The position numbers and the translations under genes were made by a program. This document shows positions 16,645 to 24,938 of a stretch of DNA of 64,000 bases, piece after piece. Within the stretch, counting starts at the first letter, position 1. Each line of letters begins with the position of its first letter. Below the pieces are notes generated by a model. That model had not been told where the DNA came from. It did no database searches and saw only the letters and a list, made by a program, of their open reading frames with translations. Where the stretch lies: positions 1-64,000 of the forward strand of contig CANGNF010000010.1 in NCBI GenBank assembly GCA_947455205.1, given 5' to 3'. The DNA comes from Acetobacteraceae bacterium. Its GTDB lineage: Bacteria; Pseudomonadota; Alphaproteobacteria; Acetobacterales; Acetobacteraceae.

Positions 16645-17124
16645 GCACTTGCCGCAGACGCCCTCGATCTCCACCGTCGCCCGCGCCAGGGCAAAGCCGG
16701 CCCGGGCCGCGGCCTTTTCCAGCGCGTGGGAAACCGCGTGGTCGCTGATTTCCACCGTGGCGCCGCAGCGCTTGCAGATCAGGAACTGGTGCGGGTGGTC
16801 GTGCTCGGCCGGGCAGTCGCAATCCGCCGGGTGGTCCAGCGCATCGGTGCAGCCGACGAAGGCGTTCAGCCGCTCAACCTTGTGGATCAGCCCCTGGTCC
16901 AGCAGGAAGTCCAGCGCCCGATACACCGTGGGCGGGGCGGCGCCGGCGCGCTCGGCCTTCAGCTTGTCCAGCAGGGCATAGGCGCCCAAGGGCTGCTCGC
17001 TGCCCAGCACCAGCGCCAGCACCTGGCGGCGCAACGCCGTCAGCTGCGCGCCCCGGCGGGCACACAGCGCCTCGGCGCGATCCAGCAATTCCGGCGTGGC
17101 CATGCTCTCGTCCTTCGGCGCCAT
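16609..17124 (-). CDS. zur: Fur-family repressor, probably Zur
   Basis: A 171-residue Fur-superfamily regulator. The winged helix contains LTALRRQVLALVLGSEQPLGAY and PPTVYRALDFLLDQGL. The C-terminal dimerisation and zinc part has the Cys/His-rich CDCPAEHDHPHQF, then CKRC and CGKC. The divergent hisI and COG0523 GTPase genes, both tied to zinc, favour Zur over Fur. Zur binds operators when zinc-loaded and represses zinc-acquisition genes. The start is either this ATG or the one at 17103. A gap of only 18 bp separates it from hisI. Confidence 0.8.
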   Translation of the reverse strand: MAPKDESMATPELLDRAEALCARRGAQLTALRRQVLALVLGSEQPLGAYALLDKLKAERAGAAPPTVYRALDFLLDQGLIHKVERLNAFVGCTDALDHPADCDCPAEHDHPHQFLICKRCGATVEISDHAVSHALEKAAARAGFALARATVEIEGVCGKCSAPAAQPIGQQ

Positions 17125-17129
17125 CCTAC

Positions 17130-17139
17130 CCTATATAGG
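17130..17139. promoter_or_regulatory. CCTATATAGG palindrome between zur and hisI
   Basis: The only AT-rich element in the 18-bp gap between the divergent zur and hisI starts is this perfect 10-bp palindrome. It could be a shared -10-like element or part of an operator. It does not match the Zur box consensus I know, and true promoters may lie inside the opposing genes. Confidence 0.25.
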
Positions 17140-17142
17140 CGC

Positions 17143-17562
17143 ATGACCGCGTTCCAGAGCATTGCAGACCCCGCCGCCCGCAGCGCCTTTGCCGACGCCG
17201 TGCGCTTCGACGCCCGCGGCCTGGTGCCGGTGGTGGCCCAGCAGCACGACAGCGGCGAGGTGCTGATGCTGGCCTACATGAACCGCGAGTCCCTGCTGGA
17301 GACGCTGGAGACCGGCCGGGTCTGCTACTTCAGCCGCAGCCGCGGCGGGCTGTGGCGCAAGGGGGAGACCTCCGGCCAGCAGCAGCACCTGGTGGACCTG
17401 CGGCTGGACTGCGACGGCGACACGCTGCTGGCGCTGGTGGACCAGCACGGCGTCGCCTGCCACACCGGCCGGCGCAACTGCTTCTTCGTGGGTCTGCGCG
17501 ACGGGAAGCTGGTGGAATTGGCCGCGCCGCTGATCTCGCCCGAGGAACTGTACCGCAAATGA
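17143..17562 (+). CDS. hisI: Phosphoribosyl-AMP cyclohydrolase
   Basis: A 139-residue HisI, the zinc- and magnesium-dependent enzyme that opens the purine ring of phosphoribosyl-AMP in histidine synthesis. Family motifs are complete: [18 protein letters not shown], the acidic DCDGD metal site, and [10 protein letters not shown] with the zinc cysteines. No hisE domain is fused and no other his gene is near. Its stop overlaps the start of the COG0523 GTPase (ATGA), and it is divergent from zur, which suggests zinc-responsive control. Confidence 0.92.
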   Translation: MTAFQSIADPAARSAFADAVRFDARGLVPVVAQQHDSGEVLMLAYMNRESLLETLETGRVCYFSRSRGGLWRKGETSGQQQHLVDLRLDCDGDTLLALVDQHGVACHTGRRNCFFVGLRDGKLVELAAPLISPEELYRK

Positions 17563-18620
17563 ATGCGCCCGCCCCCGTTCCCGTCACGGTGCTCACCGGC
17601 TTCCTCGGCGCCGGCAAGACCACGCTGCTGAACAAGCTGCTGAAGCGGCCGGAGCTGGCCGAGACCGCCGTGCTGGTGAACGAGTTCGGCGAGGTGGGCC
17701 TGGACCACCTGCTGGTGGAGAAGCTGGACGACGACACCGTGCTGCTGAACAGCGGGTGCCTGTGCTGCACCGTGCGCGGCGACCTGGTGCGGGCGCTGCG
17801 CGACCTGGCGGCGCGCATCTCGGAAGGCAAGGTGATCCGCCGCGTGGTGGTGGAAACCACCGGCCTGGCCGACCCGGCGCCGATCCTGCAGACGCTGATG
17901 AGCGATCCCCTTGTGCTGTACCACTACCGGCTGGATGGCGTGGTGACGCTGGTGGACGCGGTGAACGCCCCGGCCACGCTGGACAGCCAGCCGGAGGCGG
18001 TGAAGCAGGTGGCCATGGCCGACCGGATCGTGGTCACCAAGTCCGACCTGGCCAAGCCCGACCAGATCTTTCCGCTGTGGCAGCGGCTGCGCGCGCTGAA
18101 CCCGGGCGCGCCGATGACGAACATCCTGCATGGCGAGATCGAGCCGGACCAGCTGCTGAACTGCGGCCTGTACGACAGCACCCAGAAGCACCCGCAGGTG
18201 CAGAAGTGGCTGGACCACGAGGCCTTCCATTCGCACGACCACCACGACCATGCGCATGACCCCAACCGCCACGACGCGCGCATCCACAGCTTCTGCCTGA
18301 CCTTCGACGAGCCGCTGCCCTGGGACGGCCTGGCCACCTGGCTGGAAGTGCTGGCCATGACCAAGGGCGAGAACCTGTTGCGGATGAAGGCGATCCTCAA
18401 CCTGCAGGGCGAGGCCCAGCCGGTGGCGATCCACGCCGTGCAGCACCTGTTCCACCCCCCCGTGAAGCTGGCCGCCTGGCCCGAGGGCGACAGCCGGCAG
18501 TCCCGCCTGGTGTTCATCCTGCGCGACCTGGACCGGGCGACGGTGGAGAACGGGCTCCGCGCCTTCGTCCAGGCCGCCGCCGAGGAAGCCAAGATCAGCG
18601 CCGGGCAGGCCGGGGTTTGA
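17559..18620 (+). CDS. COG0523/CobW-family GTPase, candidate zinc metallochaperone
   Basis: A 353-residue G3E GTPase. Walker A GFLGAGKT is at residues 14-21 and the metal-binding CxCC motif is GCLCC (Cys67/69/70). TKSDL is the guanine-specificity motif, and a His/Asp-rich stretch ([11 protein letters not shown], about 227-237) precedes the CobW C-terminal domain. Related ZigA/ZagA proteins are Zur-regulated and deliver zinc to apo-enzymes. Overlap with hisI suggests HisI as a client, which is inference. CobW itself (cobalamin) is unlikely without cobalamin genes nearby. Confidence 0.87.
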   Translation: MNAPAPVPVTVLTGFLGAGKTTLLNKLLKRPELAETAVLVNEFGEVGLDHLLVEKLDDDTVLLNSGCLCCTVRGDLVRALRDLAARISEGKVIRRVVVETTGLADPAPILQTLMSDPLVLYHYRLDGVVTLVDAVNAPATLDSQPEAVKQVAMADRIVVTKSDLAKPDQIFPLWQRLRALNPGAPMTNILHGEIEPDQLLNCGLYDSTQKHPQVQKWLDHEAFHSHDHHDHAHDPNRHDARIHSFCLTFDEPLPWDGLATWLEVLAMTKGENLLRMKAILNLQGEAQPVAIHAVQHLFHPPVKLAAWPEGDSRQSRLVFILRDLDRATVENGLRAFVQAAAEEAKISAGQAGV

Positions 18621-18675
18621 CACCGGCCCCGCCGGCCAGCGATGTTCCGGCGGCGAAGCAGGAGCCGTGCCCATC

Positions 18676-19326
18676 ATGCCGCTGACCATGCCGGAAGAGC
18701 TGATGCTGCTGATGCTGGACGACGCGACCGGCCGGCTGCTGGACCGCGCCATGCCGGCCGGCGATTACGCGCTGGCCGCCGCCGTGCTGGCGGAACTCGC
18801 CCTGGCGGGGCGAATCGACAGCGACCCGCAGCGCCTCTACGTCACCAACCCCGCGCCGACCGGCGACGCGGTGCTGGACGCCGCGCTGGCCCGGCTGGGC
18901 GCGCCGCTGGAACAGCAGGACACGCGGGGCTGGATCGAGACCCTGGCGATGGACGCCGCCGAGATGCGCGACCGCCTCTTCGCCCGGCTGGTCGCCGCCG
19001 GCGTGCTGCGGCAGCAGGACACCCGCTTCCTCTGGGTCTTCGCCGAGCGGCGCTACCCGCAGGTCAGCGGCCGCGAGGAGCGCGAGGTCAAGGCGCGGCT
19101 GCTGGGCGTGCTGTTCAATGACGACATCCCGGACACGCGCGACGTGCTGCTGATCGGCGTGGCGCGGGCCGCCAACCTCTTCGCCGTCATCCTCTCGGAC
19201 GAGGAATTGGCGCGAGCCCAGCCGCGGATCGACCAGGTGGCGGATTTCGAGGAGATCAACCGCGCCCTGGCCGATGCCGTGCGGAACATCCTGGGCCAGG
19301 TGGCGCGGTACTCCTTCCTGACATGA
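18676..19326 (+). CDS. GOLPH3/Vps74 (GPP34)-family protein
   Basis: A 216-residue all-helical protein of the GPP34 family. Typical features are LTMPEELMLLMLDDATGRLL at the start and AAAVLAELALAGRI. Eukaryotic GOLPH3 binds phosphatidylinositol 4-phosphate and Golgi glycosyltransferases; bacterial members have no settled role. AGGAG lies upstream of the GTG at 18667, with this ATG nine bases further on, so the exact start is uncertain. Its stop overlaps the next start, which links it to the pseudo-nitrilase and lpxB and hints at envelope lipid or glycolipid work. Confidence 0.75.
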   Translation: MPLTMPEELMLLMLDDATGRLLDRAMPAGDYALAAAVLAELALAGRIDSDPQRLYVTNPAPTGDAVLDAALARLGAPLEQQDTRGWIETLAMDAAEMRDRLFARLVAAGVLRQQDTRFLWVFAERRYPQVSGREEREVKARLLGVLFNDDIPDTRDVLLIGVARAANLFAVILSDEELARAQPRIDQVADFEEINRALADAVRNILGQVARYSFLT

Positions 19327-20000
19327 CGCCGCTGCGCCTGGGGCTGCTGGCCGAGGCGCCGGCCGACGCGGCGGCGCTGCAACGCCGGCTGGCCGAGGCG
19401 GATGGGCGTGCCGACCTGCTGCTGCTGCCGGCCGGCCATGGGCTGGACGAAGCGGCGCTGCGCGACGCCGCGCGTCGGCATGGCGTGTGGCTGCTGGGCG
19501 GCAGCCTGGCCCGCGGCGCGCCGCTGCTGCGGCCGGATGGGCGCTGCGCCTGGCAGCAGCAGCACCAGCCCCAGGCCCCCGCCGGCCGCTGGGGCGCCGA
19601 CCCCGTGGTGTTCGACACCCCCTGGGGCCGGCTTGGCGTCTCGCACGGGGCCGACCTGGAATTCCCCAAGCACGCGCGGGCGCAGGTGGAAGCCGGCGCC
19701 TGGCTGATCCTCTCTCCCGCCGGGGCCGAGGCCGGCCATGCCAGCGAGCGCCTGGTGCTCTCCGCCCGCACCCGGGCGATGGAGAATCGCTGCTGCATCG
19801 CCCTGGCCCCGGCGCAGGGCGAGGCACTGGTCCTCGGCCCGCTGGAGCAGGGCTTCCCGACCGATGGCGTGCTGGCACGCGGCGCTGGCGGCTGGCTCTT
19901 CGCCACGCTGGACCCGGCGCGGCTGGCCGCCCCCACCCTCGGCCCGCGGCAATGGCCGCGCGCGCCGGTCCCCATGCCCCAACGCGCCGAGTTCACATGA
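19323..20000 (+). CDS. Nitrilase-superfamily homologue without the Glu-Lys-Cys triad
   Basis: A 225-residue carbon-nitrogen hydrolase fold protein. The core is recognisable: LRLGLLAEAPADAAAL at the start, then LGVSHGADLEFPKHARAQVE and RTRAMENRCCIALAPA. Nitrilases need Glu, Lys and Cys. Here the Glu site reads LLLLPAG, no lysine is seen in the second site, and the Cys of ICYDLxFPE is replaced (SHGADLEFPK). It therefore looks catalytically dead and may be a regulator or scaffold. It overlaps the GPP34 gene and lpxB by 4 bp each. Confidence 0.7.
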   Translation: MTPLRLGLLAEAPADAAALQRRLAEADGRADLLLLPAGHGLDEAALRDAARRHGVWLLGGSLARGAPLLRPDGRCAWQQQHQPQAPAGRWGADPVVFDTPWGRLGVSHGADLEFPKHARAQVEAGAWLILSPAGAEAGHASERLVLSARTRAMENRCCIALAPAQGEALVLGPLEQGFPTDGVLARGAGGWLFATLDPARLAAPTLGPRQWPRAPVPMPQRAEFT

Positions 20001-21142
20001 CCCTGGTCTATCTGCTGGCCGGCGAGGCCTCCGGCGACCTGCTGGGCGGCCGGCTGATGGCGGCGCTGAAGCGGCACCGCCCGGAATTGGAATTCGCCGG
20101 CGTGGGCGGCGAGCGCATGGCGGCCGAGGGGCTGCACAGCCTGTTCCCGATGCATGAGCTGGCGCTGTTCGGCCTGCTGGAGGTGCTGCCCAAGCTGCGC
20201 GGCCTGCGCCGCCGCATGGCGCAGGCCGAGGCCGACATCCTGGCCCGCCGCCCCGCCGTGCTGGTGACGATCGACGCGCCCGGCTTCACCCTGCGGCTGG
20301 CGGCGCGGGTCCGGCCGCATGGCATCAAGGTGGTGCACTACGTCGCGCCGCAGCTCTGGGCCTGGCGGCCGGGGCGGGTGGAGAAGCTGAAGCAGCGCGT
20401 GGACGAGGTGCTGGCGCTGCTGCCATTCGAGCCGGTGTTCTTCGAGCGGCACGGCATGAAGGTGCGCTTCGTCGGCCACCCCGTGCTGGAAGGTGGCGCC
20501 GATACCGGCGATGCCGCGCGCTTCCGCGCCACGCACGGCCTGCGCCCGGAGGAGCCGGTGGTGCTGGTGATGCCCGGCAGCCGGCGCGGCGAGATTTCCC
20601 GGCTGATGGGCGCCTTCGGCGAGGCGCTGCGCCTGGTGCCCGCGGAGGTGCCCGGCATTCGCCCGGTGGTGCCGCTGGCCGGCGCGGTGGCCGAGGCCGT
20701 GCGCGCCGGCACGCGCGACTGGCCGGTGCAGCCCATCCTGGTCAGCGACGCCGCGGACAAGTTCGACGCCTATGCCGCGGCGGCGGCCGGGCTGATCAAG
20801 TCCGGCACCTCATCGCTGGAAGTGGCGCTGGCCGGCGTGCCGCATGTGGTCGGCTACAAGCTGAACGCGGTGACGGCCTTCCTGGTGCGGCGGCTGATCC
20901 AGGTGCCGTACGTGTCCATCGTCAACCTGCTGGCGGAACGCGCCATTGCGCCGGAGCTGCTGCTGGAACACTGCAACCCGCGCGAGCTGGCCGACGCCCT
21001 GCTGCCGCTGCTGCGCGACCCCGCGGCGGCCGAGGCGCAGCGCGCCGGCTTCCGCGAGGTGATGGGCATGCTGCGCCCGCCCGAGGGGCTGCCGAGCGAA
21101 GCCGCCGCCGCCGCCGTGCTGGCGGTGCTGGACGCCGGCTGA
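19997..21142 (+). CDS. lpxB: Lipid-A-disaccharide synthase
   Basis: A 381-residue GT19 enzyme that joins UDP-2,3-diacylglucosamine and lipid X to form the lipid A disaccharide at the inner membrane. Signatures are the N-terminal LAGEASGDLLGGRL, the HYVAPQLWAWRPGRV motif, GSRRGEI, and the C-terminal KSGTSSLEVALAGVPHVVGYK. In many proteobacteria lpxB follows lpxA and lpxI; here it instead follows a GPP34 protein and a pseudo-nitrilase, with translational coupling. Confidence 0.95.
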   Translation: MTLVYLLAGEASGDLLGGRLMAALKRHRPELEFAGVGGERMAAEGLHSLFPMHELALFGLLEVLPKLRGLRRRMAQAEADILARRPAVLVTIDAPGFTLRLAARVRPHGIKVVHYVAPQLWAWRPGRVEKLKQRVDEVLALLPFEPVFFERHGMKVRFVGHPVLEGGADTGDAARFRATHGLRPEEPVVLVMPGSRRGEISRLMGAFGEALRLVPAEVPGIRPVVPLAGAVAEAVRAGTRDWPVQPILVSDAADKFDAYAAAAAGLIKSGTSSLEVALAGVPHVVGYKLNAVTAFLVRRLIQVPYVSIVNLLAERAIAPELLLEHCNPRELADALLPLLRDPAAAEAQRAGFREVMGMLRPPEGLPSEAAAAAVLAVLDAG

Positions 21143-21145
21143 ACC

Positions 21146-21169
21146 CCGGCGCGGCCGAGACCGCGCCGG
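21146..21169. terminator. Hairpin between convergent lpxB and M28 peptidase genes
   Basis: CCGGCGCGG pairs perfectly with CCGCGCCGG around the loop CCGAGA, 3 bp after the lpxB stop and 9 bp before the opposing stop. It is suited to both strands, though without a T run. Confidence 0.55.
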
Positions 21170-21178
21170 CAGCCTGGC

Positions 21179-22933
21179 TCAGAGCTTCGCCAGCGTGGCG
21201 TCCACCAGCGCCGAGCAGTCGCCCAGCGCGTCGGCGATGCGGTTGCGCTCGCGCACCAGCTGCACCTCCAGCATCCAGCGCTGCTCGCCCTGCTCCAGCC
21301 TGGCCAGCTTCGGCACCTCGTACAGCGCGGGGATCATGCTGCCCTGCGGGCCATAACCATAGGGGTCGTGGCTGTAGGTGCCCTTGGCGGTGCTGGCCAG
21401 CGGCACCAGCGTGCGCGACAGCTTCTTGAAGGCGGCGTTGATCGCCTCGGCCGGCGCGTCGTCGGTCACGCTGCCGGCGTCGTACTTGGCGCGCCATGCA
21501 TTGGCGGCGGCGTCCAGCTTCACCGCGCTGGCGCGGAACGCCTCGGCCCGGGCCAGCGCACCGGAAAGCCCGATGCTCTCGCCGGCCTTGGCCAGGCCGC
21601 CCAGGCGCTCGATGAACTGGTCGGCGACGCTGACGAACTCATAGGGCAGGATCGGCGCGGTGCAGAGCTCCCACAGCCAGCCGGCGTAGATCTGCAGGCT
21701 CAGCTGCATCTCCTTCCAGTCCAGCTTGTCGATCGTGTTCTCAATGCTGTGGTGCCACCAGCCGAGCGTCGCATTGGCGGTGTTCTTCAGCTCTTCCTCG
21801 GTATAGGCGCCGTTGCCGGCCAGCATGGGCACGCCCAGGCCGAAGAAGCTGCTGTCGCCGGTCTTCACCGCGCGGCGCCAGTTGCGCGGGCGGTTGCCCA
21901 GCACCTTGCCCTCGACTTCCTGGTGGAAGCGCTTCAGCTCGACATTGCTGCCGGTGCTCCAACGGGTCCAGCCGATGCAGCCGGGCTGGTCGATCTGCAG
22001 ATAGGCCACGGCGTGTTCGCGCAGCCGGTCCCAATTGCGGTCCACATAGGCCGAGGAGCCGATCATCGTGCCGGTCTCGTGCGCGGTCCAGAAGCCCAGC
22101 ACCAGGCCACGGCGCAGCTTGTCCTTGTGCTGGTTGAAGACGCGGGCCAGTTCCATGATGCAGGCATTGCCGGCGGCATTGTCGGTGGCCTGCGGACCCG
22201 GCCAGCTGTCCTGGTGGCCGCCGACCACGACGAAGTCGTCGCTGTTCGGCGCCTTGACCTCGCCGACGGTGATCTGCACCGGCTTCCAGCCATTCTCCAC
22301 ATTGGCGCGCATGCGGACGCGCACCGGGCCGGCCTTGATCATCTCCCGCAGTTGCAGCCCGGCGGTGCGGGCGATGCCGACGCAGGGCAGCGTGGGCATC
22401 TCGGTCTTGAACTGCTCCGGAGTCGGGTTGCCCCAGGCCGGCTTGACGCTGCCGAAGGGTACCGCCGTGTTGGTGTCGTGGCCCCAGTTCATCATGATGC
22501 AGCCGACGCTGCCCATCAGCCCGGCAATGCGCTGCTTCTCATGCCGCGCCGGGTGGTAGCTCAGCTCGCTCAGCGTGATCTTGCCGGTGGCGTCCTGGCC
22601 TTCGTAGTCCTTGAAGTCACCGGAATGGACGTCGATGACCTCGGCGCTGATGCCGTCCGCCAGCGTCGGCACCGAATGGCCCAGCGTATTGGCCTCGATC
22701 GCCACTTCGCGCGGCCACTGCACCAGCAGCTCGCCCTTGTCGGGGAAGCTGACCAGGCCGGGCATCTCGATGCATTCGGCGGGGATGCCTTCGGCGCGCA
22801 GGGCGTCGCGGCTGTACTCCGCCATCCGCTTGGCGTTGACGCTGCCGGCAAGGCGCGACGGAATCTGGGTGGTGATGTGCTCGATGTGCTTGCGCACATT
22901 CTCGGCGGAAACCTCGGCCTGCACGTTGCTCAT
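21179..22933 (-). CDS. M28-family zinc peptidase with PA-domain insertion
   Basis: A 584-residue glutamate carboxypeptidase II-like protein. The zinc-site motifs are GGHQDSW, TDNAAGNA, TAHETGTMIGS, QIDQPG and WWHHSIEN, and the inserted PA-like region lies roughly between residues 90 and 220. A helical dimerisation domain follows. I see no signal peptide (MSNVQAEVSAENVRKH), so a cytosolic aminopeptidase or carboxypeptidase role is likely. GGGGAGC precedes the ATG. The upstream aldehyde dehydrogenase is separated by a strong hairpin. Confidence 0.85.
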   Translation of the reverse strand: MSNVQAEVSAENVRKHIEHITTQIPSRLAGSVNAKRMAEYSRDALRAEGIPAECIEMPGLVSFPDKGELLVQWPREVAIEANTLGHSVPTLADGISAEVIDVHSGDFKDYEGQDATGKITLSELSYHPARHEKQRIAGLMGSVGCIMMNWGHDTNTAVPFGSVKPAWGNPTPEQFKTEMPTLPCVGIARTAGLQLREMIKAGPVRVRMRANVENGWKPVQITVGEVKAPNSDDFVVVGGHQDSWPGPQATDNAAGNACIMELARVFNQHKDKLRRGLVLGFWTAHETGTMIGSSAYVDRNWDRLREHAVAYLQIDQPGCIGWTRWSTGSNVELKRFHQEVEGKVLGNRPRNWRRAVKTGDSSFFGLGVPMLAGNGAYTEEELKNTANATLGWWHHSIENTIDKLDWKEMQLSLQIYAGWLWELCTAPILPYEFVSVADQFIERLGGLAKAGESIGLSGALARAEAFRASAVKLDAAANAWRAKYDAGSVTDDAPAEAINAAFKKLSRTLVPLASTAKGTYSHDPYGYGPQGSMIPALYEVPKLARLEQGEQRWMLEVQLVRERNRIADALGDCSALVDATLAKL

Positions 22934-22993
22934 CTGGCGCTCCCCTGCTCTGGCGGCAGCGCAGTAGAAACCCGTGCGGCGGCATCGGCAATG

Positions 22994-23018
22994 GGGGCGG
23001 CGCCGATGACGCCGCCCC
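22994..23018 (-). terminator. Hairpin downstream of the aldehyde dehydrogenase gene
   Basis: GGGGCGGCG pairs perfectly with CGCCGCCCC around a 7-base loop, 13 bp beyond the dehydrogenase stop and before the M28 gene on the same strand. This suggests separate transcripts. Confidence 0.55.
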
Positions 23019-23031
23019 GACTGCCCAGCGA

Positions 23032-24468
23032 CTAGATGCCGGCCTGGGTGACGAACTTGGTGTTCAGGTAGGCCTCGATCGCCTCGGAGCCACCTTCGCT
23101 GCCATAGCCGCTGTCCTTCATGCCGCCGAACGGCACTTCCGGCAGGGCCAGGCCCAGGTGGTTGATGGTCACCATCCCGCTCTCGATGCCGTTGCCGAGC
23201 GCATTGGCGGTCTTGGCGGACTTGGTGAAGGCGTAGCTGGCCAGGCCGTAGGGCAGCCGGTTGGCTTCCTCCAGCACGTCGTCCAGCGCCTTGAACGGCG
23301 AGATCATCGCCACCGGGCCGAACGGCTCCTCGTTCATCATGCGGGCGTCCTTGCCCAGGCCAGTGATGACGGTCGGCTCGTAGAAGTAGCCCTTGTTGCC
23401 GATCCGCTCGCCGCCGGTATGCACCTTGCCACCCTTCTGCCGCGCGTCGGCCATCAGGCCCTCCACCCAGGGCACGCGCCGGTCATGCGCCAGCGGGCCC
23501 ATGGTGGTGGTGGGGTCCATGCCGTTGCCGACCTTCATGGTCTTGGCGGCGGCGACGAAGCTGTCGACGAACTGCTCGTACTTCGATTCCTGCACCAGGA
23601 AGCGCGTGGGAGAGACGCAGACCTGGCCGGCATTGCGGAACTTGGCCGCGGCCAGCGTCTTCGCCGCGGCGTTGATGTCGGCGTCGTCGAACACGATGGC
23701 CGGGGCATGGCCGCCGAGTTCCATGGTCACGCGCTTCATGTGCTTGCCGGCCAGGCCAGCCAGCAGCTTGCCCACCGGGGTGGAGCCGGTGAAGGTCACC
23801 TTGCGGATGACCGGATGGGCGATCAGGTACTCGCTGATCTCGGCCGGCACGCCGTAGACCAAGCTGATGACGTTGGCCGGCACGCCGGCGTCCAGGAAGC
23901 AGCGGATCAGCTCGGCCGGGCTGGCCGGCGTCTCCTCCGGCGCCTTGACGATGATGGAGCAGCCCGTGGCCACCGCGCCGCTGAGCTTGCGGACCACCTG
24001 GTTGATCGGGAAGTTCCAGGGCGTGAAGGCGGCGACCGGGCCGATCGGCTCCTTGATCACCAGCTGGTACACGCCCTCCGCCCGGGCCGGGATGACGCGG
24101 CCATAGGCGCGGCGGGCTTCCTCGGCGAACCAGTCGATGATGTCGGCCGCGGCCAGCGTCTCCATCTTCGCCTCGACCAGCGGCTTGCCCTGCTCCTGCG
24201 TCATCAGCGGCGCGATCATGTCGGCGCGGGCGCGGACCAGGTCGGCGGCCTTGCGCATGACCTTGTAGCGGTCGAAGGCGGAGACCTTCTTCCAGGCCTT
24301 GAAGCCGGCATCGGCGGCGGCCAGCGCCTCATCCAGGTCGGCGGTCTCGGCATGGGCAACGGTGCCGATGACTTCCTCGGTCGCCGGGTTCAGCACCGGG
24401 ATGGTCTTGCCGGAGCGGGCGCCGCGCCACTCACCGTTGATGTGCAGCAATACGTTCGGATAGCTCAT
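23032..24468 (-). CDS. NAD(P)-dependent aldehyde dehydrogenase (succinate-semialdehyde type)
   Basis: A 478-residue ALDH. Core motifs are [15 protein letters not shown] (cofactor site), FTGSTPVGK, the general base in [10 protein letters not shown] and the catalytic cysteine in [23 protein letters not shown] and [15 protein letters not shown] match the succinate-semialdehyde/glutarate-semialdehyde subgroup. The substrate is inferred only at subgroup level. GGAG lies 8 bp before the ATG at 24468. The short hypothetical gene upstream on the same strand may share its transcript. Confidence 0.87.
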   Translation of the reverse strand: MSYPNVLLHINGEWRGARSGKTIPVLNPATEEVIGTVAHAETADLDEALAAADAGFKAWKKVSAFDRYKVMRKAADLVRARADMIAPLMTQEQGKPLVEAKMETLAAADIIDWFAEEARRAYGRVIPARAEGVYQLVIKEPIGPVAAFTPWNFPINQVVRKLSGAVATGCSIIVKAPEETPASPAELIRCFLDAGVPANVISLVYGVPAEISEYLIAHPVIRKVTFTGSTPVGKLLAGLAGKHMKRVTMELGGHAPAIVFDDADINAAAKTLAAAKFRNAGQVCVSPTRFLVQESKYEQFVDSFVAAAKTMKVGNGMDPTTTMGPLAHDRRVPWVEGLMADARQKGGKVHTGGERIGNKGYFYEPTVITGLGKDARMMNEEPFGPVAMISPFKALDDVLEEANRLPYGLASYAFTKSAKTANALGNGIESGMVTINHLGLALPEVPFGGMKDSGYGSEGGSEAIEAYLNTKFVTQAGI

Positions 24469-24559
24469 GCGCCGTGCTCCTCGATGTCGCTTGGCCGGGT
24501 TGGTCCCGGCACAGGGGGCGCGAGTGTGGCGTTGCTTCGGCGCGCTGGCAACGCGGCCG

Positions 24560-24829
24560 CTACAGCCGCTGCGCGCCCAGGCCGGATGCCCCCAGGCCGG
24601 ATGCCCCCAGGCCGGTGGCGTGGAACAGCGCGGCGCGGAAGCGCAGCGCCAGCGTCGGGCGGGAAACGCGGGGCGGCAGCGGCGGGATCGCCAGCGCCGT
24701 CGCCGAACGCGGCAAGGCCAGCACCCGGCGGCGCGGCCGCAGCAGCGGCGAGACCAGGGTCGGCCGCAACTGGGGATAACTGGGCGGGCAACGGGTAAAG
24801 CGCAGCCGCGGGGCGGTGCCAACTTCCAT
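24560..24829 (-). CDS. Hypothetical Arg/Pro/Leu-rich small protein with GLGAS repeats
   Basis: An 89-residue reading frame ([20 protein letters not shown]...) with strong G/C third-position bias, a GAGGAC ribosome site about 7 bp upstream, and a promoter-like region beyond. The C-terminus carries GLGAS twice plus GLGA, encoded by a 15-bp tandem repeat. No family is recognised. It could be a real basic protein, or the leader of the aldehyde dehydrogenase transcript being coding-like by chance. Confidence 0.4.
   Translation of the reverse strand: MEVGTAPRLRFTRCPPSYPQLRPTLVSPLLRPRRRVLALPRSATALAIPPLPPRVSRPTLALRFRAALFHATGLGASGLGASGLGAQRL
24578..24615. repeat. 15-bp tandem repeat (2.5 copies)
   Basis: CAGGCCGGATGCCCC occurs twice in exact tandem, followed by CAGGCCGG. 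It lies in the 3' end of the small hypothetical frame. Its core GGCCGGATGCCC also occurs in the repeat at 10359-10446. Confidence 0.7.
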
Positions 24830-24859
24830 CACGGTCGTCCTCGTCGTCTCGTTGACAAG

Positions 24860-24902
24860 AACATAGATGGAACCTTAGGTCTTTCGCAACCGAAATTGCG
24901 AA
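24860..24902 (-). promoter_or_regulatory. Candidate promoter and overlapping operator-like dyad
   Basis: On the minus strand TTGCGA (24884-24889) and TATGTT (24860-24865) are separated by 18 bp and precede the small hypothetical gene. The -35 hexamer is one arm of an inverted repeat, TTCGCAA-CCGAAA-TTGCGAA (plus strand, 24883-24902). A repressor bound there would block the promoter. No regulator is assigned. The region is notably AT-richer than its surroundings. Confidence 0.35.
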
Positions 24903-24938
24903 CATCCTGGCAACCGTCCCGCGGCGTGCGGATCTACC

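Noticed and set aside
17125-17142. Canonical Zur box
   Set aside because: Only CCTATATAGG is present; it does not match the consensus I know.
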